A DNA stretch of 64,000 nt from DASRDE01 sp035938175. Lineage in GTDB: Bacteria; Vulcanimicrobiota; Vulcanimicrobiia; Vulcanimicrobiales; Vulcanimicrobiaceae. The stretch lies in contig DASZHD010000036.1 of the NCBI GenBank assembly GCA_035938175.1, positions 62,001 to 126,000 of the forward strand. The letters run 5' to 3'. Numbering within the stretch: position 1 is the first letter of the stretch; every line of letters starts with the position of its first letter. Of this stretch, positions 17,603-26,266 are shown one piece after another. The notes under the pieces were generated by a model. The model did not search any database, was not told the DNA's origin, and worked only from the letters and a program-made list of their open reading frames with translations. The position numbers were made by a program, and so were the translations under genes.

Positions 17603-17923
17603 CTATTTTGACTTGCGCCGGCTGAGCACGTACTGCACGGACGGACTGATTGCCTTATCCGTGCGGTGAATACAGCCTATCCAGCAACAGGGTCTGCGCT
17701 TTCCCTCCAAAAGGTGCGCCCGCACTCTCGCGACGTGTTCCGCTCGCGTCTCTGCTTTCTTGACGGACAAAACCCAACAGATCCACTCATTTCGAGCGAG
17801 TGGAGTCAGGCTCTCCCACGCTGCCAATGCTTTGGCGTCTGCAAGAAGCGTTTCACGCAAATCGGCCGGTACTCGATGAACGACGCCGCCGGAGATTTCT
17901 TTATTCGTTCGAGTCATTGCCAA
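17603..17923 (-). CDS. Stand-alone OmdA (YdeI/OmpD-associated) domain protein
   Basis: This 106-residue protein consists almost only of the bacteriocin-protection YdeI/OmpD-associated C-terminal domain: VPADLRETLLADAKALAAWESL, then LARNEWICWVLSVKKAETR. A tail with the cysteine-containing segment RRPCCWIGCIH follows. The larger homologue at 29911-30531 has an additional N-terminal domain that is missing here. ATGs at 17923 and 17917 are both possible starts. Function is unknown. Confidence 0.7.
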   Translation of the reverse strand: MAMTRTNKEISGGVVHRVPADLRETLLADAKALAAWESLTPLARNEWICWVLSVKKAETRAEHVARVRAHLLEGKRRPCCWIGCIHRTDKAISPSVQYVLSRRKSK

Positions 17924-18244
17924 TGGATGTCGTCCTTGGGAACACTACATTATTTAGAAGCAAATACGCGTTAGAACGAAATATTTCATCCCGCGTGGTC
18001 TTCCGCTGAGGGGCCGGCGTTTTCCGCGCCTGGGCGATTTAGCCGGATCTCGCTGTCCCCCGTTACAAAAAGGCCATTTGCGCCGGCGTTAACGCCTGGG
18101 CTTGTAAACAAGGGATGGGTCCGTCAAACTTGGTAGCGCTCACCACTTCCAAACGCAACCCTTGACTTTGTTGACCAGATGTGGTTTGTGTATGGCTGCG
18201 ATGGCCGGCGCATCCTGGGTGAGTGTCCGCGGTGACCTGCTTTG
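17924..18244. other. 321-base intergenic region between divergent genes
   Basis: No gene is supported here. It contains a perfect 12-base palindrome GGCGTTAACGCC (18085-18096), flanked by TTACAA (18063-18068) and TTGTAA (18102-18107), so the segment 18063-18107 can fold as a nested hairpin. A partly similar block, GGCCGGCGTT followed by CGCCTGGGC, lies just before it near 18015-18040. A minus-strand frame overlapping this region (18063-18272) is open but has no recognised similarity. Confidence 0.5.
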
Positions 18245-19189
18245 ATGCGAGGCCCTTCGATACTGATTGCAACCTGGGCCGACGGCGTGTTCAGCGTCAT
18301 CGGTACAGCGGTCCATCAAGAACTTGCGAATCGGCAGGTACGCGGGTTGTCGGGTGACGGGCGCGGTGGCGTGCTCGCGATTGTTGATGGGCATTCCCTC
18401 TGCCGCCGATCCGCTGATGGGCAATGGACCACGTTGGCAAAGAGTGAACTCGAGCTTTCCTGCTGCGTAGCAATCGAAAACGCCGTCTTCGCCGGAACGA
18501 ACGACGCACGGATGCTGCGTGTCGAATCCGGCGACGGAACGCCGCACCTCCTGACCGCTTTTGATGCCGTAGAGGGACGCGATAAGTGGTACGCGGGCGC
18601 CGCGATAGTCGACGGCAAGCTGATGGGTCCACCTCTTGGAATTCGTTCGATTACGGCGACATGCGACGGCGTGCTTCTGGTCAACGTCCACGTCGGCGGA
18701 ATTCCGAGATCGACGGACGCCGGCAGAACTTGGCGGCCCACGATCGACATCGACCCGGACGTTCATCAGGTCTGCGCGCACCCAACTCGTCCTGACATCG
18801 TGATAGCGGCCGCGGCGGCCGGCCTTTGCATCAGCCATGATGCCGGAGCAACATGGAGCATCGAACAGCGCGGACTTCACGCACTTCATTGCTCGGCCGT
18901 TGCATTCGGAGCAAACGACATGTTCGTGTCCGCGTCTACCGACCCGTTTTCCGCACAAGGCGCAGTATACCGGCGCGCGATTGACGGCAACGGAACGCTG
19001 CAGCCTATAGGCGGCGGTTTCCCGCAGTGGACCGAAGGCATAGTCGATACCGGCTGCATCGCAAGCCGTGACTCGACGATCGCGCTGATCGACCAGTCCG
19101 GATCCCTTTACGTCTCCGAGAACCATGGCGTTTCTTGGTCGCGTTCAGCCGTTCGCGTACCAAACCCGAGCGGCGTATTTCTCGCGTAG
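18245..19189 (+). CDS. BNR/Asp-box beta-propeller protein
   Basis: This 314-residue protein has Asp-box repeats including STDAGRTW, SHDAGATW and the degenerate SENHGVSW. It begins RGPSILIATWADGVFSV, so it lacks a signal peptide, like the propeller at 3564-4679. It is shorter and less regular than that protein. No sialidase active site is evident. The ATG at 18245 is preferred to the TTG three bases earlier. It converges on the metallopeptidase gene with a 12-base gap. Confidence 0.7.
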   Translation: MRGPSILIATWADGVFSVIGTAVHQELANRQVRGLSGDGRGGVLAIVDGHSLCRRSADGQWTTLAKSELELSCCVAIENAVFAGTNDARMLRVESGDGTPHLLTAFDAVEGRDKWYAGAAIVDGKLMGPPLGIRSITATCDGVLLVNVHVGGIPRSTDAGRTWRPTIDIDPDVHQVCAHPTRPDIVIAAAAAGLCISHDAGATWSIEQRGLHALHCSAVAFGANDMFVSASTDPFSAQGAVYRRAIDGNGTLQPIGGGFPQWTEGIVDTGCIASRDSTIALIDQSGSLYVSENHGVSWSRSAVRVPNPSGVFLA

Positions 19190-19201
19190 CTCCCAGCGTG
19201 C

Positions 19202-19576
19202 CTAGAACGACATTTCATCATCGCGAAGGCCGAAGTAGTGCCCGAGTTCGTGAATCACGGTCTTCTGCACTTGGCGAATGACTTCGTTTCGAGATCGAGC
19301 GACGCGGGTGATCGGGCCGCGAAAGATCGTGATCTCGTCCGGCAGCAAAGGGACGCCGTGCGTTCGTTCGGTCAGCGCAACGCCGCGGTAAATGCCGAGC
19401 AGTTCGCGATCGTCGCCGGCTTCTGGTCCGACTTCGCGAAGGTCGCGGTCGTCCGGCTCGTCTTCGACGGTGACGCTCACGTTTTCGACCAGGTCGGCGA
19501 AGCGTTTCGGAAGCGAGTCGAGTGCCTCGACGACAGCATCTTCAAACTCTGCACGCGTTAGGTCTCCGCCCAACAT
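19202..19576 (-). CDS. Minimal zinc metallopeptidase-like protein
   Basis: This 124-residue protein ends with HELGHYFGLRDDEM, a HExxH zinc motif (H109, E110, H113) with the downstream acidic residues seen in the small metallopeptidase family often annotated as possible acetylglucosamine transferase-adjacent or DUF1025-like proteins. The start at 19576 is chosen because GAGGAG lies about ten bases upstream; an ATG at 19594 lacks one. It follows the 95-residue gene and is presumably co-transcribed. Substrate unknown. Confidence 0.78.
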   Translation of the reverse strand: MLGGDLTRAEFEDAVVEALDSLPKRFADLVENVSVTVEDEPDDRDLREVGPEAGDDRELLGIYRGVALTERTHGVPLLPDEITIFRGPITRVARSRNEVIRQVQKTVIHELGHYFGLRDDEMSF

Positions 19577-19583
19577 TCGAACG

Positions 19584-19871
19584 TTACTCCTCATCGATCG
19601 GGTCGGGCTTGTCGCGAATGCTCAATCCGAGCGAGCGATGATATTCTTCATTCACTGCGAGTGCAGCTTCGATGTCGTCCCGGACGCCTTGCTCGCGAAT
19701 GAGCCTTTTCAGGCGTTCCCGGCTGTCCCTCAATTCACGGGCGTATCCTTCCAAGACTTCGCCGGGAACGTCCGGCGCGTCCAGCGGGCGGCTAACCCAC
19801 GCTTCCATGGCATCATAGGCGGCCTTTGCTTGACGCTGCGCTTCGGCTAACTCGTCTTTATAGATGCTCAT
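19584..19871 (-). CDS. Small helical protein of unknown function
   Basis: This 95-residue, charged, mostly helical protein contains AEAQRQAKAAYDAMEAWV and LRDSRERLKRLIREQG. No family is recognised. It lies directly upstream of the metallopeptidase gene, whose ribosome binding site is formed by its last codons, so the two genes look coupled and it might be a partner or regulator of the peptidase. Confidence 0.55.
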   Translation of the reverse strand: MSIYKDELAEAQRQAKAAYDAMEAWVSRPLDAPDVPGEVLEGYARELRDSRERLKRLIREQGVRDDIEAALAVNEEYHRSLGLSIRDKPDPIDEE

Positions 19872-19953
19872 TAATCGACGCTTTTAGCTATTCTGAATTG
19901 TCAGCGGTATGTACTGCACTATCTAGGACGCTTCGCTTTTCGATTGGTGAAGT

Positions 19954-20622
19954 CTAAGGAGCCATAGCGATGTCGGTTACCGCAGCCTGGCCTCCGGCCG
20001 CCTGGCGAAGCTCGGAATGCAAAGAGACTACGAGATGAGCTACGGGATCGTAATTTCCTTGCCCGTTAATCGCCGGGCCGGTTCCTTGACTAGCCCACGT
20101 GACGGACAACGTGTCGCGCCCATTCTGTTGCTGATGCGCGGTAATCGTATAGACGACGTCCACGAATTGCATTGCAGCGGCGTGCCACGACGTACCGGCT
20201 TTCTGGGAGGGCGCCGCGGCTAACGCATCAGCGAACGTATCGAGCGGACTAATGAAGTTCTGCACCATCGGACCTGAAGCGGCTTGGCTTTCCGCAGCGA
20301 CCTGCATCTGCGAATAGCTTTTGTTGATGTCGCCCGTGCTTGCGATCTGAATCGCGCCAAAGGGCGAAAGTGTCGCATTCATGCGTTTTCCGTCGAGCGG
20401 GCGCATCCACGGGATATGGACGGTCACCTCAGCCCGGCGCGAGCTGTCCGATGCTGTCGATTGCACCGCAACACTGAGCGCAAGAGTCACGCTGGGCCCG
20501 GAACCGGTACCCATTTTGACATTGTAAGCGAAGCTCGCCGGCACTGAAGATTGCTGCGCAGTCGCGATACCGCTTAGCGGCAATAGCAAAATCCCAAGCA
20601 CTGCGAAGAGGCACTTTTTCAT
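19954..20622 (-). CDS. Secreted protein of unknown function
   Basis: This 222-residue protein begins MKKCLFAVLGILLLPLSGIA and has a clear signal peptide cleaved near ATAQQ. The mature part is beta-rich with no recognised domain. The start at 20622 is chosen because it places the signal sequence at the N-terminus and GGAGGG lies upstream, about 11 bases away. The open frame extends a further 26 codons without sense as a signal peptide. It is divergent in position from nothing; the UvrA gene follows on the same strand upstream. Confidence 0.6.
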   Translation of the reverse strand: MKKCLFAVLGILLLPLSGIATAQQSSVPASFAYNVKMGTGSGPSVTLALSVAVQSTASDSSRRAEVTVHIPWMRPLDGKRMNATLSPFGAIQIASTGDINKSYSQMQVAAESQAASGPMVQNFISPLDTFADALAAAPSQKAGTSWHAAAMQFVDVVYTITAHQQQNGRDTLSVTWASQGTGPAINGQGNYDPVAHLVVSLHSELRQAAGGQAAVTDIAMAP

Positions 20623-20747
20623 TTTGTTACCTACCCTCCGCCAGTATACTCCTTGCGGAGGCGCGATAGCACGTTTGAGTGGAGCAGACTTACGGCGCAA
20701 CGCCCCAGTGTCAGTCCGCGACTATCAATATTCGGATTCGCCTCAGG

Positions 20748-23252
20748 CTAGATGTAGGCCGCCAAATAGGGAGCCGTGCGGCTTTGCTTCGATCGCGAGA
20801 CCTCCAGCGGCGTTCCCGCAGCTACGATTCGGCCGCCTTTATCGCCGGCGCCCGGACCGATATCGAGCACCCAATCGCTTTGCGCGACCACGTGCATATC
20901 GTGCTCGACGACAACCACCGTGTTTCCGGCCTCGACCAACCCGTTCAATTGCGCGATCAGCTTCTCGACGTCAAACGCGTGTAAGCCCGTGGTCGGTTCG
21001 TCGAGAACGTACAGCGTATCGCCGCGCTGCGTTCTCTGAAGCTCTGTCGCTAGCTTTATGCGCTGCGCTTCACCGCCCGAAAGTTCCGTCGCGGGCTGCC
21101 CGAGCCGCAAGTACCCGAGCCCGACTTGTGCCAGCACGTCGAGCGCACGCCGCACGGCCGTCTCGCCGGCGAAGAATTCACGCGCATCGTCAACGGTGAG
21201 ATTCAGCACGTCGGCAATCGTTTTACCGCGATACGCGATCTTAAGCGTTTCGGAGTTGTAGCGCGAACCGTGACACGCGGAGCACGGCGCGTACACGCTC
21301 GGAAGAAACAGAAGCTCCACCATAACGAAGCCTTCACCTTTGCAAACAGGACAGCGACCTTTGGCAACGTTGAAGGAGAATCTGCCTGCGTCAAAGCGCT
21401 TGGCGCGTGCGGCTTTGGTGCCGGCGAAAATCTTGCGGACGACATCGAACAGTCCGGTATAGGTTGCGAGATTCGAGCGCGGCGTGCGGCCTATCGGTTT
21501 TTGATCGACGACGACGAGACGCTTTATCAACTCCATGCCGGCGCCGATTTCGCCGGCGCTGGGCGTAACCGGAGCTCGCTGTAAAACGTCTTCACCTTCT
21601 TCTTCCGAAACGGCGACGCCGAGCTTCTTCGCGACGAGTTCGACCAGCGCTTGACTCACCAAACTGGACTTACCGGAACCCGAGACCCCGGTCACCGTTG
21701 TGAAAAGGCCGATCGGGAAGGCAACATCCAGTCCGTTAAGATTGTTCCGCGTGACGCCTTTGAGGCGAAGTTCACCTTTCGCGGAGCGCGGCGCGCGTGT
21801 GATAGACTTGCCGTTGCCGAACAGATATCGCCGTGTTTGCGAGGCATCGACGCTTTGCAGGCCGTCGGGCGGACCGCTGTACAGAACGAGACCGCCGTGC
21901 TCCCCCGCGGCCGGTCCGATGTCGACGATCCAATCGGCATGCCGTATCACGTCGATCTCGTGCTCCACGACGAAGAGCGAATTCCCGGAAGCCTTGAGTT
22001 GATCGAGCGCGCGCAAAAGCGCCTCGGTATCGGATGGGTGCAGCCCCGCGGATGGTTCGTCGAGAACGTAGACGACGCCGAACAGATTGGAGCGTACTTG
22101 CGTTGCCAAGCGAAGACGCTGCAATTCTCCGGGAGAGAGCGTCGGCGTGCTTCGATCCAGCGTAATGTACCCGAGTCCGAGATCCAGCAGCACCGCAAGA
22201 CGTCCCAGAAGGTCCTCGGCGATGCGCGCGATGACGAGCGCCTTTTCCGGGCGATCCTTTGCCATTTTGCGCACAGCCGGACTGTTCGAAGTGGCGTACG
22301 GTTCGAAAATCGCGTTGAGGCGCTCGAGCGGCAATCCCGCCATCTGGGCAATATCGCGTCCTGCAAAGGTTACCGACAGCGACTCGCGCCGCAATCTTTT
22401 GCCTCCGCACATCGTGCATTCGATGCTCTCAAGGAATTGCTCGACGCGGCGTTTCATGAGCGCACTTTGCGTATTCGCGAACGTTTCCATGATGTAGCGC
22501 TTCGCGCTGGTGAAAGTGCCTTGATAACTCGGTTCTTCTTTGCGCTTGAGCGCGCGCCGCACTTGCGCCGGCGTATACCCGGCATAGACCGGCACGGTCG
22601 GCTGTTCGTCGGTGTACAGCAGCCAATTCCGATCTTTTTTCGGCAGATCGCGCCATGGCCGGTCTACGTCGATACCAAGCGTGGTCGCAATATCGCGCAG
22701 ATTCTGCCCGTGCCATGCCGGCGGCCACGCGGCGATCGCGCGTTCGCGTATCGTGAGCGAGTCATCGGGGACCATCAAACGTTCGCTCACGTCGTACATT
22801 CTTCCGAGCCCGTGGCAGCGCGGACACGCGCCGGCGGGCGTGTTCGGAGAAAACGATTCCGCCTCCAGATGCGGCTGGCCGGGTGGATACTCGCCGGCGC
22901 GCGAGTACAGCATTCGCAGTAGATTCGAAAGCGTCGTCACGCTGCCGACCGATGAACGCGTGGTCGGCGATCCGCGCTGCTGCTGCAACGCTACGGCTGG
23001 AGGCAGGCCATCGATTTCGTCGACGTCAGGAACGGCCATCTGGTGAAACAACCGCCGCGCGTACGGCGAGACGGACTCGAGGTAGCGCCGCTGCGCTTCC
23101 GCATAGAGCGTGCTGAACGCGAGAGATGACTTTCCCGAACCCGATACGCCGGTGAATACGACCAGTGCACCGCGCGGCACATCGACATCCACCGATTTCA
23201 AATTATGCTCGCGAGCGCCGCGCACGCGGACCGAGCCGTTGGGCGTGTGCAT
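20748..23252 (-). CDS. UvrA-like ATPase, short (class II) form
   Basis: This roughly 834-residue protein has two ABC ATPase halves. The first has Walker A GVSGSGKS (residues 35-42), a CPRCHGLG zinc-finger half and the signature LSPGELQRLRLATQ. The second has CPVCKGEG...CSACHGSRYN and LSGGEAQRIKLATELQ before LDEPTTGLH. It is about 100 residues shorter than canonical UvrA (about 940) and has LSPGE in place of LSGGE in the first half, as in UvrA2/DrrC-like paralogues that act in drug or lesion tolerance without full UvrB coupling. ATGs at 23318 and 23285 are alternative starts. Confidence 0.85.
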   Translation of the reverse strand: MHTPNGSVRVRGAREHNLKSVDVDVPRGALVVFTGVSGSGKSSLAFSTLYAEAQRRYLESVSPYARRLFHQMAVPDVDEIDGLPPAVALQQQRGSPTTRSSVGSVTTLSNLLRMLYSRAGEYPPGQPHLEAESFSPNTPAGACPRCHGLGRMYDVSERLMVPDDSLTIRERAIAAWPPAWHGQNLRDIATTLGIDVDRPWRDLPKKDRNWLLYTDEQPTVPVYAGYTPAQVRRALKRKEEPSYQGTFTSAKRYIMETFANTQSALMKRRVEQFLESIECTMCGGKRLRRESLSVTFAGRDIAQMAGLPLERLNAIFEPYATSNSPAVRKMAKDRPEKALVIARIAEDLLGRLAVLLDLGLGYITLDRSTPTLSPGELQRLRLATQVRSNLFGVVYVLDEPSAGLHPSDTEALLRALDQLKASGNSLFVVEHEIDVIRHADWIVDIGPAAGEHGGLVLYSGPPDGLQSVDASQTRRYLFGNGKSITRAPRSAKGELRLKGVTRNNLNGLDVAFPIGLFTTVTGVSGSGKSSLVSQALVELVAKKLGVAVSEEEGEDVLQRAPVTPSAGEIGAGMELIKRLVVVDQKPIGRTPRSNLATYTGLFDVVRKIFAGTKAARAKRFDAGRFSFNVAKGRCPVCKGEGFVMVELLFLPSVYAPCSACHGSRYNSETLKIAYRGKTIADVLNLTVDDAREFFAGETAVRRALDVLAQVGLGYLRLGQPATELSGGEAQRIKLATELQRTQRGDTLYVLDEPTTGLHAFDVEKLIAQLNGLVEAGNTVVVVEHDMHVVAQSDWVLDIGPGAGDKGGRIVAAGTPLEVSRSKQSRTAPYLAAYI

Positions 23253-23331
23253 TTCTGGTTTGTTCCCCTGCGAGCGCCATGGCATGCGTCCGACCGCTGC
23301 TCCAGTGCGGAGAAACAATGTGGTCCTTACG

Positions 23332-23362
23332 CTAACGCCTCCAACTGCGTGGAAAGTTCTTC
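23332..23362 (-). repeat. 31-bp repeat, copy 1 (remnant of the ABC-F 3' end)
   Basis: This segment matches 24352-24382 at 28 of 31 bases. Read on the minus strand it encodes EELSTQLEALA followed by a stop, versus EELSTQLEALG-stop at the end of the ABC-F gene. The surrounding sequence is unrelated, so it looks like a duplicated or left-over 3' end of an ABC-F gene. Confidence 0.65.
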
Positions 23363-23500
23363 GTCATTTATATGCATGCCGCCGCCGAACGTCACCGCCC
23401 GGAGCAGCACCGCTCCCACTTCTGATAGCCATTTCTGCATCTTGTCCGCCGTTGCTCGGCGGGCTAGGATAAAGTTCTCGCAATATGAATGGGGCAAGCG

Positions 23501-24286
23501 ATGAAACAAGCGTTCACAACCGCATTTACCGTTGTTTGTTCAATCATGATTTCTGCGTGCGCTTCCACGCCGCAGGCCGCTCCGAGTGCCCCGGAGTCGC
23601 GGCCCGGCAAGGTACTGCAGCGCTACGCCACGCTGCCGAAACTTTCCATCGGATCGTATAACCCGACGCGAGGCGGGTTCGAAAGTTTGCGCGGCAGCGG
23701 AGAGACCGGGCTGAAGAAGCATCTCAGTTTGTTTTTTCCGGGAACGACGTACCACTTCACGGGCTTCCTGAGTAAGACGTTCTTCCAGTCCATCAACGTC
23801 TTTCTGATCGGCGTTGCGTTCAGCGACACGACGCCCATTAAGCCCCTGGGCGCGACGGAACAAGCTAACCTGGTCAACTTTGCCAAAGGCGGCGGGACGG
23901 TGATCATCTTCGCCGACAATACCGATTTTCAGACCGCCGACGACAGCCTACTCTCGCCGTTCGGCGTGTCCTCAACGGGCAAGCTTACGGGCAGCCAAAC
24001 CGCGGCCTTCGTAAATACCCCGAATCCCATCATGAACGGGCCGGCGGGCAAGGCGGCACAGATCGACTCCTACTATCCCGGCTGGCTTTCTTCTTTAGGA
24101 TCGAGCACGGCTGTGGCCGATCTGAACGCAAATGGTGAGCCGGTCGTTTCCTATCTTCCGGCCGGCGCGCTGGGATCGTCGAGCGGCGCAGTGGTGTTCT
24201 TTTCGGATTCGAGCCTCATGGTTGACGGCATCCGCACGAACAACGATCGAATCGCGATCTTCAATGCGCTGGCGTTGACGAAGTAG
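23501..24286 (+). CDS. Lipoprotein of unknown function
   Basis: This 261-residue protein has a type II signal peptide with cysteine 20 in ISAC. The mature domain contains INVFLIGVAFSD and GGGTVIIFADNTDF, a Rossmann-like beta-alpha pattern reminiscent of the glutamine-amidotransferase-like fold found in DUF4350 proteins. That resemblance is weak and no catalytic cysteine is seen. GGGGCAAG precedes the ATG at 23501. The gene is flanked by two 31-bp direct repeats. Confidence 0.65.
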   Translation: MKQAFTTAFTVVCSIMISACASTPQAAPSAPESRPGKVLQRYATLPKLSIGSYNPTRGGFESLRGSGETGLKKHLSLFFPGTTYHFTGFLSKTFFQSINVFLIGVAFSDTTPIKPLGATEQANLVNFAKGGGTVIIFADNTDFQTADDSLLSPFGVSSTGKLTGSQTAAFVNTPNPIMNGPAGKAAQIDSYYPGWLSSLGSSTAVADLNANGEPVVSYLPAGALGSSSGAVVFFSDSSLMVDGIRTNNDRIAIFNALALTK

Positions 24287-24297
24287 GTCCAGGAACA

Positions 24298-24313
24298 CCG
24301 CCTCAAACAGGCG
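24298..24313. terminator. Weak hairpin between convergent genes
   Basis: CGCCT (24299-24303), five bases and AGGCG (24309-24313) form a short hairpin in the 60-base gap between the lipoprotein and ABC-F stop codons. There is no T-run on either side, so its role as terminator is doubtful. Confidence 0.25.
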
Positions 24314-24346
24314 ACTCGGCCTGCGGAGCGCCCGGAAAACGGAGTT

Positions 24347-26164
24347 CTACCCTAGCGCCTCCAGCTGCGTGGAAAGTTCCTCCCACTCCGCCAGCGCGCG
24401 CGTTGAGGCGCACTCCAGCACCTCCTTTTCCTTATGCAGCGCCTGCAGTTTCGGCACGTCCGCGTACACGTCGGGTTGCAGAAAAAGTGCGTCGATCTCG
24501 GCTTTGCGTGCGTCGATCTTAACAATCTCACGCTCGACGCGAGCAATCTGCGTTTCGAGTTTCGAACGCTGTTTGAGTGGCGTCATCTTCGACGACTTCG
24601 GGCGCGCATCGCGATCGTCGCGGGTTTCTTCCGTACGGCGTTGGCGGTCACGCTGCGTAGCTTCGTACGCTTCGTAGCCGCCATCGAGGACGCCCCACGC
24701 GCCGTTCTCGATCCACAACACGCGCTCGCATAAGCGCCCGAGCAAATACCGGTCGTGCGAAACGACGACGATCGCGCCTTCGTACTCGCCGAGCACCGAC
24801 TCGAGCGCTTCGCGGCTATCGATGTCGAGATCGTTGGTCGGCTCGTCGAGGAGAAGCACGTCGGCACGGCGCGCCATTAGCGCGGCCAACATGATGCGCC
24901 GGCGCTCACCGCCCGAGAACGCGGTTACCGGCTTGTCCGCCGCCTCTCCCGAGATGCGCATCCGCCCGAGCAAATTGCGTGCGCGTTCTTCCGTCACAGG
25001 CGCGGCGGCGAGGACGGCGGCCACGGCGGTTCCGGTAACGTCGAGTTGATCGTGCGTATTCTGCGTAAAGTATGCGGTGCGCGCAGCGGGATTGTAACGC
25101 ACGGTGCCGCGATCCGGGACGAGCTCCCCGGCGAAGATGCGCAGGAGCGTCGACTTGCCGGCGCCGTTCGGACCGACGATCGCGACGCGCTCGCCTTGCC
25201 GCACGTCTACGGTCAGGTTCGTAAATAACGGTTGCGCATACGTTTTGCTCACGTCTTTCGCTTCGAACGCGAACCCGTTGCTCGCACGCCGCGCGGAATC
25301 CAAACGCACGGCGATCGACGCCGGCGGCGGCGGGGGCGCCGCGGCAACGTTTTGCTCTTCCAGGCGCGCGAGCTGCTTCTCGCGGCTGCGCACTTGGCTG
25401 TAATCCGACGATGTATGCGTCGCACGCAGGCCGGCGATGCCGGCGCGGCGTTTGTCGCGCTCGGAGATGTACTGTTCGTACGCACGGCGCTCGGCTTCGA
25501 GGCGCGCCTCCTTCTGCTGCAGGTATTGCGTGTAAGCGCCGCGTGCGACGCGATCGTACGCGCGCAGCGTGCCGCGCTCGATCTCCCAAATCTGCGTGGC
25601 AACGCGATCCAAAAAATACCGATCGTGTGAAACGACGATGTATGCGCGTTTGTCCGCAGCGATGAACTCTTCCAACCAACGCACCGTGTCGATGTCCAGA
25701 TGGTTCGTCGGCTCGTCGAGAATCAGATAATGCGGATCGTCGATGAGCACGTGCGCAAGTGCCGCTTTCGCGCGCTGTCCCCCGGAGAATTGCCGAAGCG
25801 GACGCTGATAATCTGCTTCCGAAAAGCCGAATGCGCGTAACATTTCGCGGAGCACCTTATTACGCAGGCCGAACTCCTCGTGGCTCGCGCGTTCCAGGGC
25901 CGCATCGATGAGCTCTTGCAGCGTCGCCTGCGTTTCGTCGGCGACCGATTGCGAGAGATAGCCGAGCTTGGCATCGGCGCGTACGATCGTGCCGCCGTAC
26001 GGCGTGTCGACGCCGGCGAGCAATCTCAGCAGGCTGGATTTGCCCGCACCGTTCGGACCTACCAAACCGATGCGTTGGCCTTCCGCCAATACGCCGCTAA
26101 CATGCACGAAAATTTCGCGCGCGCCGTAGTGGCATTCTAGGTCGGAGAAGCGGAGGAGGTCCAC
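24347..26164 (-). CDS. ABC-F family ATPase (translation-associated)
   Basis: This 605-residue protein has two ABC ATPase domains and no membrane segment. The first has VGPNGAGKSS and LDEPTNHLDIDTV; the second has VGPNGAGKST and LDEPTNDLDIDSR. They are joined by a charged helical linker (EAERRAYEQYISERDKRRAG), and a C-terminal coiled coil follows. ABC-F proteins bind the ribosomal E site to rescue stalled or drug-bound ribosomes. The start is a GTG at 26164; translation further upstream would include low-complexity, non-conserved residues. The last 11 codons are duplicated at 23332-23362. Confidence 0.85.
   Translation of the reverse strand: MDLLRFSDLECHYGAREIFVHVSGVLAEGQRIGLVGPNGAGKSSLLRLLAGVDTPYGGTIVRADAKLGYLSQSVADETQATLQELIDAALERASHEEFGLRNKVLREMLRAFGFSEADYQRPLRQFSGGQRAKAALAHVLIDDPHYLILDEPTNHLDIDTVRWLEEFIAADKRAYIVVSHDRYFLDRVATQIWEIERGTLRAYDRVARGAYTQYLQQKEARLEAERRAYEQYISERDKRRAGIAGLRATHTSSDYSQVRSREKQLARLEEQNVAAAPPPPPASIAVRLDSARRASNGFAFEAKDVSKTYAQPLFTNLTVDVRQGERVAIVGPNGAGKSTLLRIFAGELVPDRGTVRYNPAARTAYFTQNTHDQLDVTGTAVAAVLAAAPVTEERARNLLGRMRISGEAADKPVTAFSGGERRRIMLAALMARRADVLLLDEPTNDLDIDSREALESVLGEYEGAIVVVSHDRYLLGRLCERVLWIENGAWGVLDGGYEAYEATQRDRQRRTEETRDDRDARPKSSKMTPLKQRSKLETQIARVEREIVKIDARKAEIDALFLQPDVYADVPKLQALHKEKEVLECASTRALAEWEELSTQLEALG
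24352..24382 (-). repeat. 31-bp repeat, copy 2 (end of ABC-F gene)
   Basis: This is the 3' end of the ABC-F gene, repeated at 23332-23362 with three mismatches. The two direct copies bracket a roughly 1.0-kb segment that contains the lipoprotein gene at 23501-24286. Confidence 0.65.
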
Positions 26165-26226
26165 GGCCGTGGACGATTGGCGACGGCGGGTGCGGGCTCC
26201 GCTCGCACAGTGCGAGCCGCCGGGGA

Positions 26227-26262
26227 TTGACTTCCGGGCCCAACTGTATATACTGAGTATAT
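26227..26262 (+). promoter_or_regulatory. Promoter and palindromic operator of the GntR/ABC operon
   Basis: TTGACT (26227-26232), 16 bases and TATACT (26249-26254) make a good sigma70-type promoter (5 of 6 at each box). The perfect 15-base palindrome ATATACT-G-AGTATAT (26248-26262) covers the -10 box and is placed to block polymerase, as expected for autorepression by the GntR protein encoded directly downstream. Confidence 0.65.
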
Positions 26263-26266
26263 TGAT

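Noticed and set aside
18063..18272. A 69-codon minus-strand frame ending near 18063
   Set aside because: It overlaps the start of the BNR gene and the divergent region, has no ribosome binding site, and no recognised similarity; I treat it as non-coding.
23327..23509. A 60-codon minus-strand frame ending in EELSTQLEALA
   Set aside because: Only its last 11 codons match the ABC-F end; the rest has no similarity. It is treated as the remnant repeat, not as a working gene.
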